51,313 bases of DNA, taken from the NCBI GenBank assembly GCA_045592225.1, contig JAZNUH010000007.1, positions 1 to 51,313 of the forward strand. The letters are read 5' to 3'. Shown here piece by piece: positions 16,660-24,749 of the stretch (the stretch's first letter is position 1; every line of letters begins with the position of its first letter). The notes under the pieces were generated by a model, which did no database searches, was not told the origin of the DNA, and saw nothing but the letters and a program-made list of their open reading frames with translations. Position numbers and translations under genes: made by a program. Source of the DNA: JAZNUH01 sp045592225. Lineage in GTDB: Bacteria > Bacillota > Clostridia > UMGS1883 > UMGS1540.

Positions 16660-18201
16660 ATGAAGAAAATTTGTATACTGATGGTTATATGCATTTCTGT
16701 AAGTATGCTTGCAGGGATGAACGTACTTGCATATAATACACATAATCTTACACGCAGAGAATGTATTTCAAGCCTGTTTTCTGACTTTGAAATTGATTAC
16801 GAAAATGCGGATATATCAGTGCTGGAAAATTTTTCGGATTACGACAGTGAAGACTGGGCAAAAGAGCAGGTTGCGGCTGCGGTAGAGTATGGTATAATCA
16901 ACGGATATGAGGACAACACACTTCGCCTTGACAATGAGGTAACAAGAGCAGAGTTTTGTTGTATGATATACAGGGCAAGAAATTACTTTGACGAAAGAGA
17001 AAAACTTACAGAATATAACGGAGCATACACTGACATTGCTGACTGGCACAGAGCAGAAACAATATATTGTGTAGAACGCGGATTTATGTTGGGTTATGGT
17101 GACAGGTTCGGCTCTGCAGACCCCATTACCAACAAGCAGGAGGATATTATTGCCGAAAGACTTAAGTATGGACTTAGTACAAGAGACAGATATATGCACC
17201 TGTTTATAAGCGGAGCGGATACAATTGATATGAATACAGTTCTTGCTTCTGCATATTATGACGAGATAAATGCCTATGTACCGGGTAACTTTGATGAAAA
17301 CTCGCCGGGAATGCAAAAAGAAAATTATATACATTCATATTACGATGCCAATCAGCACGGATTTGTGAGCGTGGACGACCCTTCTTATGTAAAAGGTCAA
17401 GCGGCGCAGATGTTTTATAAAAAGCTTGATTTAATCGGTAATATGGATGTAAATAAGCTTGCTGATGAAGAATATAAGCAGATGGTTACTGATAACTTCT
17501 ATTCGTCAGGCTTTCAGGGAACCCCTCTTGCATGGGATATTAATACAGAAGGGAACAAAACCAACATTGACAATATAATAGCCGATGCAAAGCAAAACGG
17601 AACGGTACGAGAAAGTATACATGTTTTTGCACCCGAGAATACTTACTGTACAGTATTTCCGACTGCATTCAGTCAGGATTATACCTGTGGATATGAGTAC
17701 TTCAGATACACGGCGGGACAAAATTTACCTGAAGGCATAGAGGTTAACAAATGGTACAGACGAAAGGCAACGGCAACGCACATTGAGCAGGTTGTAAGGG
17801 CTTATTACTATCCTCTTGAGCTTATATGTGTATACGGCGAGCCGGAGCAGGTATTCGTAAACGAAGATATACTCAAATTAACTGACAGCAAAGGTGAAAC
17901 AATCATCACAAACAACAGTATCGTTTCGGCTGAATATTTAAAGGATGAAAACAGACAAGAGTGGGTTGTTATGTTGACACTTACTGATCAAGGCAGGGAA
18001 AAGTTCAGCCGGGCAACAAAGGGGATTTCAGCTTATGCTGATGGTGAAAATTATATTGCTATTTATTTAAAAGATGTGCTTATTTCTGCTCCGCGTGTAA
18101 GTGATGAGATTGTAACAAGTACAGTACTTATAACAGGTGATTTTACCGAAGAATCTGCAAAAAGCTTTGTGGATGAACTGAATAAAGCGATAAAACAATA
18201 A
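16660..18201 (+). CDS. Exported SLH protein with a SecD-head-like C-terminal domain
   Basis: 513 residues with a signal peptide (MKKICILMVI, cleavage near residue 25) and a strong AAGGAGGAG ribosome site. Two SLH repeats follow: about residues 66-110 (EYGIINGYEDNTLRLDNEVT, RAEFCCM) and 123-175 (VERGFMLGYGDRFGSADPI). The middle (175-390) matches nothing I know. The last 115 residues look like the head of the SecD/SecDF P1 domain: LTLTDQGREKFSRAT, IAIYLKDVLISAPRV and ITGDFTEESAK. In SecD that domain contacts translocating proteins; as an isolated surface module its role is unknown. It diverges from the GH106-like gene and is followed by a long perfect hairpin. Confidence 0.75.
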   Translation: MKKICILMVICISVSMLAGMNVLAYNTHNLTRRECISSLFSDFEIDYENADISVLENFSDYDSEDWAKEQVAAAVEYGIINGYEDNTLRLDNEVTRAEFCCMIYRARNYFDEREKLTEYNGAYTDIADWHRAETIYCVERGFMLGYGDRFGSADPITNKQEDIIAERLKYGLSTRDRYMHLFISGADTIDMNTVLASAYYDEINAYVPGNFDENSPGMQKENYIHSYYDANQHGFVSVDDPSYVKGQAAQMFYKKLDLIGNMDVNKLADEEYKQMVTDNFYSSGFQGTPLAWDINTEGNKTNIDNIIADAKQNGTVRESIHVFAPENTYCTVFPTAFSQDYTCGYEYFRYTAGQNLPEGIEVNKWYRRKATATHIEQVVRAYYYPLELICVYGEPEQVFVNEDILKLTDSKGETIITNNSIVSAEYLKDENRQEWVVMLTLTDQGREKFSRATKGISAYADGENYIAIYLKDVLISAPRVSDEIVTSTVLITGDFTEESAKSFVDELNKAIKQ

Positions 18202-18233
18202 ATATCCCCCCGTTATACGGGGGGATATTTATT
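18197..18233 (+). terminator. 16-bp perfect hairpin after the SLH protein gene
   Basis: AATAAATATCCCCCCG (18197-18212) and CGGGGGGATATTTATT (18218-18233) with loop TTATA. There is no long T-run, but the G-C core and the position right at the stop codon fit a terminator. Confidence 0.7.
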
Positions 18234-18271
18234 GTTGGCTTTCGGCTACAAAATAGATGCAAGGGGTTTTA

Positions 18272-18443
18272 GTGAAATATCAACTTCGTTGATGTGAAAT
18301 AATTTACTTCGTAAATTGTGAAATATAAAGCTTCGTTTTCTGTGAAATGAAATAAATCCACATTCGCGTAGCGAATATTTCATACACCGAAAATGTATTT
18401 CACGTGCGAAGCACATTTCACAAATCCGCAAGGATTTATTTCG
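18272..18443. repeat. Inverted array of 7-nt repeats separated by variable mini-hairpins
   Basis: Four GTGAAAT copies (starts 18272, 18294, 18318, 18342; period 22-24) are followed by inverted copies ATTTCAT (18377), ATTTCAC (18397, 18415) and ATTTCG (18438). Most gaps hold a different short palindrome with a 3-nt loop: CAAC-TTC-GTTG, AATTTAC-TTC-GTAAATT, ATTCGC-GTA-GCGAAT, GTGC-GAA-GCAC, AATCC-GCAA-GGATT. Left-half loops read TTC while right-half loops read GTA, GAA or GCA, so the whole block is roughly palindromic around 18350-18376. The stretch 18234-18446 carries no gene. It is not a CRISPR: repeats are too short and spacers self-pair. Confidence 0.8.
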
Positions 18444-18446
18444 TTG

Positions 18447-18484
18447 AAAAAGCGACAGAAATCTGTTGATCGCTGTCGCTTTTT
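18447..18484 (-). terminator. Terminator of tRNA-Arg
   Basis: AAAAAGCGACAG (18447-18458) and CTGTCGCTTTTT (18473-18484) form a perfect 12-bp stem 1 nt beyond the tRNA 3' end. Confidence 0.85.
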
Positions 18485-18485
18485 C

Positions 18486-18562
18486 TGGCGTCCCTGACAG
18501 GAATCGAACCTGTGGCGTTCCGCTTAGGAGGCGGACCCTCTATCCTACTGAGGTACAGAGAC
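18486..18562 (-). tRNA. tRNA-Arg (anticodon CCT)
   Basis: 77 nt with encoded CCA. Acceptor GTCTCTG/CAGGGAC (one wobble), discriminator G, anticodon loop CTCCTAA in stem TCCGC/GCGGA, and a perfect T stem ACAGG/CCTGT. No promoter fits in the 29 nt between it and hisIE; it is probably cut from the hisIE transcript. A GC-rich hairpin, CGCCGCA/TGCGGCG (about 18567-18583), lies between them. Confidence 0.95.
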
Positions 18563-18591
18563 AAGTGCGCCGCAAAATGCGGCGGGATTTA

Positions 18592-19221
18592 TTATTTTCC
18601 GTATCTTCCGAGAAGTTCTTCGTAAATATCTTCAAGGCACATTCCCTGATTTACCAGCATAACAATGATGTGGTAGAAAAGGTCGGCAACTTCATACTGA
18701 ACCTCGTCCTTGGAATTGTTTTTAGCTGCAATAATAACCTCGGCGTTTTCTTCGCCCACCTTTTTGAGTATTTTGTCAATACCCTTGTCAAAGAGGTAGT
18801 TTGTATAACTGCCTTCTTTGGGATTGTTTTTACGGTCTGTAACTGTTTCGAATACTGCATTTAAAATTGATGCGTTAGGCTTTAAAGGTGCTTCAACAAT
18901 TTTGCCGTCTTCAATCTTGCGATAGAAGCAGCTTCTGTTACCTGTATGACATGCAGGACCTTCGGGGAGAGCAATTACCTGCAGGCTGTCAGCGTCACAG
19001 TCAACGCGGATTTCACACAGGTTTAAAAAATTGCCCGATGTTTCGCCCTTTGTCCACAGAGCCTGTCTGCTGCGGCTCCAGAATGTAACCTTTCCTGTTT
19101 CGATAGTCTTTTCCAAAGACTCTTTATTCATGTATGCCTGCATTAAAACTTCACCGGTTCTTTTATCGGTAACTATTGCAGGAATAAGACCGTTTTGGTC
19201 AAATTTAAGTTCATTATACAT
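18592..19221 (-). CDS. hisIE: Bifunctional phosphoribosyl-AMP cyclohydrolase / phosphoribosyl-ATP pyrophosphatase
   Basis: 209 residues covering steps 2 and 3 of histidine synthesis. The HisI half (about 1-110) shows LMQAYMNKESL, WSRSRQALWTKGETSGN and metal-binding cysteines in VDCDAD and GPACHTGNRSCFY. The HisE half (about 115-209) has GSYTNYLFDKGIDKILKKVG, EENAEVIIAAKN and ADLFYHIIVML. The start at 19221 follows AAAGGAG. It stands alone, without other his genes nearby, under its own promoter, with tRNA-Arg directly behind it. Confidence 0.95.
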   Translation of the reverse strand: MYNELKFDQNGLIPAIVTDKRTGEVLMQAYMNKESLEKTIETGKVTFWSRSRQALWTKGETSGNFLNLCEIRVDCDADSLQVIALPEGPACHTGNRSCFYRKIEDGKIVEAPLKPNASILNAVFETVTDRKNNPKEGSYTNYLFDKGIDKILKKVGEENAEVIIAAKNNSKDEVQYEVADLFYHIIVMLVNQGMCLEDIYEELLGRYGK

Positions 19222-19260
19222 TATGTATTTCTCCTTTCGGATTGTTTTTGCTATTTATGT

Positions 19261-19289
19261 AGTATACCACAAAAAGAGGGTAGATGCAA
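19261..19289 (-). promoter_or_regulatory. Promoter of hisIE
   Basis: Minus strand TTGCAT (19289-19284), a 17-nt spacer, TATACT (19266-19261) with an extended TG. Confidence 0.75.
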
Positions 19290-19317
19290 TATAAAAATAA
19301 GAGTTTTTTGATAAAAC

Positions 19318-19345
19318 AAAAATCCCATCAAAAGATAGGATTTTT
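19318..19345 (-). terminator. Terminator of tRNA-Thr
   Basis: The minus strand reads AAAAATCCTATC, loop TTTT, GATGGGATTTTT: 12 bp with one wobble, ending in T5. It starts 3 nt after the tRNA 3' end. Confidence 0.85.
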
Positions 19346-19348
19346 ATA

Positions 19349-19424
19349 TGGAGCTGTCTAGCAGATTCGAACTGCCGACCTCTTCCTTACCAAGGAAGTG
19401 CTCTGCCTGCTGAGCTAAGACAGC
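19349..19424 (-). tRNA. tRNA-Thr (anticodon GGT)
   Basis: 76 nt with encoded CCA. Acceptor GCTGTCT/AGACAGC, anticodon loop TTGGTAA in stem CTTCC/GGAAG, T arm GGCAG-TTCGAAT-CTGCT. It is transcribed as a single unit from 19449-19477. Confidence 0.95.
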
Positions 19425-19448
19425 AAAGTGCCTGCGCGACACCTAAAT

Positions 19449-19477
19449 ATTATACTTGTAACCATTGGTTTTGTCAA
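19449..19477 (-). promoter_or_regulatory. Promoter of tRNA-Thr
   Basis: Minus strand consensus TTGACA (19477-19472), a 17-nt spacer and consensus TATAAT (19454-19449). Confidence 0.88.
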
Positions 19478-19485
19478 TACCTTTT

Positions 19486-20376
19486 TTAAATAAATGGGTT
19501 TTTTATTTCAAAGCTTTTGCCTTTGAGATAATTAAGATGGCCGGCATCTCCTTTGAAGTCAAATGTTGTTTTATAAGAGCATAAAAGCTGACCGCTGCCA
19601 CTGTCGCCATATTTTGAATCACCAATTATGGGGCAGCCTATCGAACTTAAATGAACACGAATCTGGTGTGAACGTCCGGTGATAATTTCAACCTCTATTA
19701 TACAGCCATCTTTATCTGCCGAAAGAACACGGTAATGAGTTTCTGCGTATTTACCACCCTCGTCAACAACACGGCTTATATTGTCAGCATCTTTTTGCAT
19801 TTGACCCTTTATAATCCCGCATTTGTCCGGTGGAGCATTTTTGGTTTTGCATACATAAAACTTGCGTATTTCGTGATTGCGCAGTTTTTCGTTCACAAGG
19901 CGGAGTGTAGGCATATTTTTAGCCGCAATCACAAGGCCGGAGGTGTTAAAATCTATTCTGTTGCAAAGAGCAGGGGAGAAGGTGTTCTCTGCTTCGGGAA
20001 CATACTCTTTTTTTTCATACAGATAGCTTTTGACAAAATCTGCCAGAGTACCGTTTTTTCGTATATTGTCAGGCTGACAGGCTACCCCTGCAGACTTGTT
20101 GATTATAATAAGGTTATCGTCCTCGTAAACAATATCGAGAGAGTATTTGCATGGCGTAAATGATTTTGTTTCGAATAAACTGTCATCGCCAAAAATCCGC
20201 ACCTCATCACCTGTACAAAGCCGGGTATTTTCCTTTGGCTTTTTGCGGTTTATTTTGACTTTATTAGTGCGAATGTATTTATATATAAGACTTGTTGAGG
20301 CGGAGGGCATAAGTTTTCTTAAAAAAGCATCTATGCGCTTGCCGTCATCATTAGGGGTAATTGTAAACTCTTTCAT
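19486..20376 (-). CDS. RluA-family 23S rRNA pseudouridine synthase
   Basis: 296 residues from ATG 20376 (ribosome site AGGAT). An S4 RNA-binding domain (about 12-65: RIDAFLRKLMP, NKVKINRKK) precedes the catalytic domain, in which NRIDFNTSG carries the nucleophile D142. Later motifs GRSHQIRVHL and IGDSKYG are typical of RluA/RluC/RluD. The target uridine cannot be told by eye; clostridia carry several paralogues. It follows the DUF4340 gene across a hairpin and may be read through from the same operon. Confidence 0.9.
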   Translation of the reverse strand: MKEFTITPNDDGKRIDAFLRKLMPSASTSLIYKYIRTNKVKINRKKPKENTRLCTGDEVRIFGDDSLFETKSFTPCKYSLDIVYEDDNLIIINKSAGVACQPDNIRKNGTLADFVKSYLYEKKEYVPEAENTFSPALCNRIDFNTSGLVIAAKNMPTLRLVNEKLRNHEIRKFYVCKTKNAPPDKCGIIKGQMQKDADNISRVVDEGGKYAETHYRVLSADKDGCIIEVEIITGRSHQIRVHLSSIGCPIIGDSKYGDSGSGQLLCSYKTTFDFKGDAGHLNYLKGKSFEIKNPFI

Positions 20377-20398
20377 AATTATATCCTGTAATTTATTT

Positions 20399-20425
20399 AA
20401 TGCCGCAGTTAAAATCTGCGGCATT
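20399..20425 (-). terminator. Hairpin between the DUF4340 and RluA-type genes
   Basis: AATGCCGCAG (20399-20408) and CTGCGGCATT (20416-20425) form a perfect 10-bp stem. On the minus strand it is followed by AAATAAATT rather than a T-run, so it may attenuate or stabilise rather than fully terminate. Confidence 0.55.
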
Positions 20426-20429
20426 ATTT

Positions 20430-21746
20430 TTAAAGCGCTGCAAAGGCTTTTTCTATATCCTCAAGGTTTTGCTTTTTCATATAGAATAAGCATTTGCCGT
20501 TTTCTGAAACTGCATAATTTAAGTTGTCATACTCGTGTATTCCTACAGTAAGGTTTCTGCCGTCACTATAGTGGAATACAATTTTGGCAACAGATTTTGA
20601 AGTATCAGCATCAGAGGTTGTTCCGTCAACGTACATTGCAACAATTGTCTGGTATGTTTCGCGGAATTTTTGTGTTTCTATGGACTTGCCGTTAATTGTA
20701 TAACTTTCATCGTCGCCGTTTCTCTGCACCTTCATAGAGTATTTTCCGGAGGGGAGAGTTACATCGGCACCGTCAATATCATCAAGATAAACAAGGTAAG
20801 CGTATCTTTCAAGTATGTCAAAAGCGGTTACATCTGCAAAAGCAAAAGTGCCTGTGTTTACTGTATACACGGTAGGAAGACCTGAAATACGCGCATAGGT
20901 ATTTGCTTCGCCGACACCACCGCTGTATGTGTATTTACTGTCACCCGACCAGACTGTTACTGTAATACCAAGATTGTACTTTGAATAATCTGTCGGAGTG
21001 TCTTCAGCTATGCCCGAAGCAATAATGCTTGCCGCCGGAAGGAGAAGCTTGTTTGTTACGCTTTCAGCATCGGCGGTTTTGTTCATATATGAGGGAATTA
21101 CCCAGGTATATGCCTCGTTTTCCTCGTCAATAATTTTTTCAACAACAAGCTTATTTGAGCCGTTTGTAATTTCAAGCTTGGTGATTGTCTCGGTAGATGT
21201 GGATATAATGGTCATATTGCGGAAGGCATCAACACCCGAGGTAAGCAGCTTGCCCATTGATGTGGAAAGAACATAAATTTCGTCCGAATCAGCCATTTTG
21301 AAAAAATATCCGTTATTACCCGAAAGCTTGTCACCTATATAAAACACATCTGAACCAGACTCTGTTTTAATTGTAACTGTTGCCCCCGGAGCATCAAGCC
21401 CGTATACAGACAATGCTTCGGCGTTTTCAAGTGCAGGAACGGTTGACACAATGTTCTTGCAAAATGAAAAGACAGATGAAATTGTTGTCTGGTCAAGTAC
21501 GGTATAATTATTTTCGTCCAGAAAGTAACCTGTATCTCCTGCAATAAAGGTAATGGTACCAAAAGAATTTTTAACCTGTACCCATTGAATATCTTCCTCA
21601 ACAGTGTGTACTGCATGGTTGGATGAAACTTCAGGTAAATCGTTGTTGTCAACAGATGGGGAATACATAGTAATCCAGATATATACTGCCAAAAGAAATG
21701 CAAATGCACCAACAACCCAAAGCAGAACTTTTTTGTTTTTCTTCAT
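20430..21746 (-). CDS. DUF4340 domain protein, membrane-anchored
   Basis: 438 residues from ATG 21746, which has a GGAGG ribosome site and overlaps the preceding stop by one base (TAATG). One N-terminal membrane segment (KVLLWVVGAFAFLLAVYIWI) precedes a large extracytoplasmic region with DUF4340 repeats (for example YGLDAPGATVTIKTESG, and DVFYIGDKLSGNNGYFFKM). DUF4340 proteins are usually encoded beside GldF/GldG-type ABC transporters, as here. Function is unknown. Confidence 0.85.
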   Translation of the reverse strand: MKKNKKVLLWVVGAFAFLLAVYIWITMYSPSVDNNDLPEVSSNHAVHTVEEDIQWVQVKNSFGTITFIAGDTGYFLDENNYTVLDQTTISSVFSFCKNIVSTVPALENAEALSVYGLDAPGATVTIKTESGSDVFYIGDKLSGNNGYFFKMADSDEIYVLSTSMGKLLTSGVDAFRNMTIISTSTETITKLEITNGSNKLVVEKIIDEENEAYTWVIPSYMNKTADAESVTNKLLLPAASIIASGIAEDTPTDYSKYNLGITVTVWSGDSKYTYSGGVGEANTYARISGLPTVYTVNTGTFAFADVTAFDILERYAYLVYLDDIDGADVTLPSGKYSMKVQRNGDDESYTINGKSIETQKFRETYQTIVAMYVDGTTSDADTSKSVAKIVFHYSDGRNLTVGIHEYDNLNYAVSENGKCLFYMKKQNLEDIEKAFAAL

Positions 21747-23116
21747 TATAAATGCCTCCTGCGAATCCATACAATAAGACCTGTCAGTAATATGATAAGC
21801 GACGGCAGTACAGAGAAGAGAACAATGTATACTGTTACAAGTGTGTCACTTATTGCAAGGGATGTAACCATAAGGCTTTTGGGTGCAATGGTTAATGCAC
21901 CGCCCTCATCGCGGTTTAAGTATTTAACTACGGAGTAAAGAAAATCTCTGTTGCCGAGAGCAGGTTGATTTAACATTTCTGCGGAGAATACCGTGTGTGA
22001 GCCTGAAGCAAACATTCTTGAACGTGTACCGTCGGAATTGGTTTTTTCAAGCGCAGCAGAGAGGGGAACATTACCCTCTGCAAGAACTTCTCCGCTCGGA
22101 AGCATAGACAAGCCGGTCTCTGTTGTTTTGGAAAGTATGCCGGAAACAACGCCGTAACTGTATTCTGTGCTTATGCTCTGCGAGTTGGACCACAAAACTG
22201 CCGATGAAACAGCAGATGTAATATCGTGTTCCTCCGCCATTGCATAGAATACAAAGGGTGTGCCCACTGTGTTTGAGGGCGATTGTTCGGCGATAATATC
22301 ATTGTTAAAATAAACACCCCAGTACTGTGTCAGGTACTGCTCGAGTAAAGGCAAGTCAGTTGCCTTGAAGTCAGCACATACTGCAACACTGCCACCGCGT
22401 GAAACAAAGTCAAAAAGCTTTGTTACCTCGTCAGCAGAAAAATCATTTGCAGGACCCATAATAAACAGGGTAAGGCAATCTGTAGCTATATCCTGTGTCC
22501 TGAGATTTATTTTTTCAGCAGTTATATTTTCGTTTGTAAGTATTGCGGAAAGAGTGTCGTAGGACTGCTCACCATGTCCTGTGGTAAACGCTACTTTCAA
22601 ATTCTTGTCACCCGAAACATAGCTTATAGCTGTGGTGAGATGCTGTTCAACTGTGAGCGAGGATGCATAGGTTGAACCTGTACTCTGGTCTTCCTTTACC
22701 TCGTACATTTTATCAGAAGAAATAAGGCGCATTCTGTTGCCGCATTCAACAATAATATCATTTTGAGAAGGCTCAAAACCCTTTGCCTGAATTTTCTTTA
22801 AGAACATGGGGTCATTTACAGGGTCGTGCACCTCGGTGTTTATATGTCCACTGTGCATTTTGTACATGTCAAGCACCTGTAAAATGCCATCTGCAGGCTG
22901 AGAAACAATATAGTAGATGTTTACATCCTGCTGAAGCTCCGAAAGTACAGCAAGTGTTTCTTCTGAAAGCGAGTAAAGCTTGTTGCTTGAAAAGTCAAAT
23001 TTTACAGGAAATTTAGCCAACACTGATGATGCAACCACGTTGAAGAAAACTACCAGGGCAATTATAATTACAACAAAAAGTGTTGAACTTAAATTATATT
23101 TCAGTTTTTTCTTCAT
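21746..23116 (-). CDS. GldG-family ABC transporter auxiliary protein
   Basis: 456 residues with an N-terminal membrane helix (about 9-31), a large outside domain, and a C-terminal helix (about 427-450, SLIILLTGLIVWIRRRH). The outside part contains DFSSNKLYSLSEETLAVLSE and VAFTTGHGEQSYDTL, typical of the GldG / ABC_transp_aux family. In Bacteroidetes GldFG belongs to gliding, but Firmicute homologues are common in non-gliding bacteria and their substrate is unknown. It lies between the permease (13 nt upstream) and the DUF4340 gene (1-nt overlap). Confidence 0.85.
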   Translation of the reverse strand: MKKKLKYNLSSTLFVVIIIALVVFFNVVASSVLAKFPVKFDFSSNKLYSLSEETLAVLSELQQDVNIYYIVSQPADGILQVLDMYKMHSGHINTEVHDPVNDPMFLKKIQAKGFEPSQNDIIVECGNRMRLISSDKMYEVKEDQSTGSTYASSLTVEQHLTTAISYVSGDKNLKVAFTTGHGEQSYDTLSAILTNENITAEKINLRTQDIATDCLTLFIMGPANDFSADEVTKLFDFVSRGGSVAVCADFKATDLPLLEQYLTQYWGVYFNNDIIAEQSPSNTVGTPFVFYAMAEEHDITSAVSSAVLWSNSQSISTEYSYGVVSGILSKTTETGLSMLPSGEVLAEGNVPLSAALEKTNSDGTRSRMFASGSHTVFSAEMLNQPALGNRDFLYSVVKYLNRDEGGALTIAPKSLMVTSLAISDTLVTVYIVLFSVLPSLIILLTGLIVWIRRRHL

Positions 23117-23129
23117 AATTATGCCCTCC

Positions 23130-23834
23130 CTAATTCCAACGTCTGCGTTCTACCGAACTTACGGTAAGGAACAGGAAGACGAAAACAAAGCTTAAGTAGT
23201 ATATAACAGGTGAGAGATTAAGTACGCCAAGCTCAAAGTCGGTATATCTTGATGTTATGCTGAACCATTCTACAATCTTTACAAGCCAGGGCATGTTGGT
23301 GAGTGTTGTAAGCCAGTCCATAAGATAGAGAACAAGGAGAATAACAAATGTTGTAACAGCAGAAACTGCCTGGTTTTCGGTAAGGGATGAAATGAAAATA
23401 CCCACCGAAATAAAACACATGCCCAAAAGTGCAAACCCAACATAACTGCACAGGATAGACGCATAAGCAGGCTTTCCGTGAATGCCGATAACAATTAGGT
23501 AAATAAGTGTAAGTGCGAGTGTGATAAGGTACACACAAACAGCGGCAAAATATTTGCCTAATACAATTTCCCATACAGAAACCGGAGAGGTTAAAAGAAT
23601 CTGGTCGGTTTTCATATTGCGTTCTTCGCTTAAAAGACGCATTGTAAGAATGGGAATGAGAAACATGAATATAGGAATGAGATTTGTAAGTATAGCATCA
23701 AGACGGGGTGAACGGTTTAAAAGGTTTACATAAGCAAACATAAAGCCGGATGCTACAAGGAACATTCCTATAAAAATATATCCAATGGGGGTGGTAAAAT
23801 ACGCCCTCATTTCACGGGAAAAAATGGCTTTCAC
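23130..23834 (-). CDS. ABC-2 type permease, GldF-like
   Basis: 234 residues, about six membrane helices, opening KAIFSREMRAYFTTPIGYIF as in GldF/NosY-type permeases; LLSEERNMKTDQILLTSPVS is the typical cytosolic loop that meets the ATPase. The start is GTG at 23834, in a 4-nt GTGA overlap with the ATPase stop, with GGAGG upstream. It forms the membrane channel of the ABC complex with the neighbouring genes. Confidence 0.88.
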   Translation of the reverse strand: MKAIFSREMRAYFTTPIGYIFIGMFLVASGFMFAYVNLLNRSPRLDAILTNLIPIFMFLIPILTMRLLSEERNMKTDQILLTSPVSVWEIVLGKYFAAVCVYLITLALTLIYLIVIGIHGKPAYASILCSYVGFALLGMCFISVGIFISSLTENQAVSAVTTFVILLVLYLMDWLTTLTNMPWLVKIVEWFSITSRYTDFELGVLNLSPVIYYLSFVFVFLFLTVSSVERRRWN

Positions 23835-24748
23835 TTTGTATCCTCCTTTGAAACAAGATTAATAAAGATGTCTTCAAGAGATACGGAGGCATCCTTTAGC
23901 ATAAGTATGGGCTTATTTGCAGCAGAAAGTGCGGCAAATAAAGCGTTACGTACATCGACAGAACTGTCAATTCTGTAAACACCGTCATTTTGTGTTACAG
24001 ATTTAACTCCGTCAATGGCCTTTATTATGGGGAGGATTTCCTCGGGTGTGCCTTCTGCTGAAAGAAGAAGAGCATTGGTGCCCAGCATATTCTTTTCAAG
24101 GTCAGCGGCACTGCCTTCGGCAATTATCTTGCCCTCGTTTATTATAATTACGCGTTCGCACACAGCACTGATTTCAGGCAGAATGTGTGAACTTAAGATA
24201 ACTGTACGTTCTTTTCCCAGGTCAGAGATAAGTGAACGCATTTCAACCATCTGGACAGGGTCAAGACCAACTGTAGGCTCGTCAAGTATCAAAATTTCGG
24301 GGTCGCCGATAAGCGCCTGTGCAAGACCTACTCTCTGGCGGTAACCCTTTGAAAGATTACGGATAAGTCTGCCCTTGACGTGTGAAATGCGGGCAAGCTC
24401 TAAAACAGCATTTAAGTGCTTGCGGCGCGGCAGAGTAACCTTCTTTAAATCGTATACAAAAAGAAGATATTCTTCAACTGTCATATTTACATAAAGCGGA
24501 GGCTGTTCTGGCAGATAACCAATACATTTCTTAGCTTCAAGGGGTTCTTCCAGAATATCGTGACCGTTTATAAGAATTTGACCCGATGTTGAGGAAGTGT
24601 AACCGGTAAGCATATTCATTGTGGTGGTTTTTCCGGCACCGTTAGGTCCCAAAAATCCAACAACCTCGCCTTTTCTCAGGGTAAAGCTTATATCGTTAAC
24701 AGCTTTTTTATCCCCGAAATGCTTTGATAAGTGCGAAACCTTAATCAT
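23831..24748 (-). CDS. ABC transporter ATP-binding protein, GldA-like
   Basis: 305 residues from ATG 24748 (MIKVSHLSKHFG). Walker A GPNGAGKTTTM, the Q-loop in IGYLPEQPPLY, signature LSKGYRQRVGLAQALIG, Walker B EILILDEPTVGLDP and the H-loop SSHILPE are intact. It starts 1 nt after the aspS stop, so the exporter is tied to tRNA synthetase expression. It powers the permease and the GldG-like/DUF4340 assembly. Confidence 0.9.
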   Translation of the reverse strand: MIKVSHLSKHFGDKKAVNDISFTLRKGEVVGFLGPNGAGKTTTMNMLTGYTSSTSGQILINGHDILEEPLEAKKCIGYLPEQPPLYVNMTVEEYLLFVYDLKKVTLPRRKHLNAVLELARISHVKGRLIRNLSKGYRQRVGLAQALIGDPEILILDEPTVGLDPVQMVEMRSLISDLGKERTVILSSHILPEISAVCERVIIINEGKIIAEGSAADLEKNMLGTNALLLSAEGTPEEILPIIKAIDGVKSVTQNDGVYRIDSSVDVRNALFAALSAANKPILMLKDASVSLEDIFINLVSKEDTK

Positions 24749-24749
24749 A

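Noticed and set aside
18272..18443. CRISPR array
   Set aside because: Repeats are 7 nt, half are inverted, spacers are self-complementary and differ in length, and no cas gene is present.
20430..24748. Gliding motility system
   Set aside because: Only the ABC part (GldA/F/G-like) is present; GldFG-like exporters are widespread in non-gliding Firmicutes and no other gld genes are visible.
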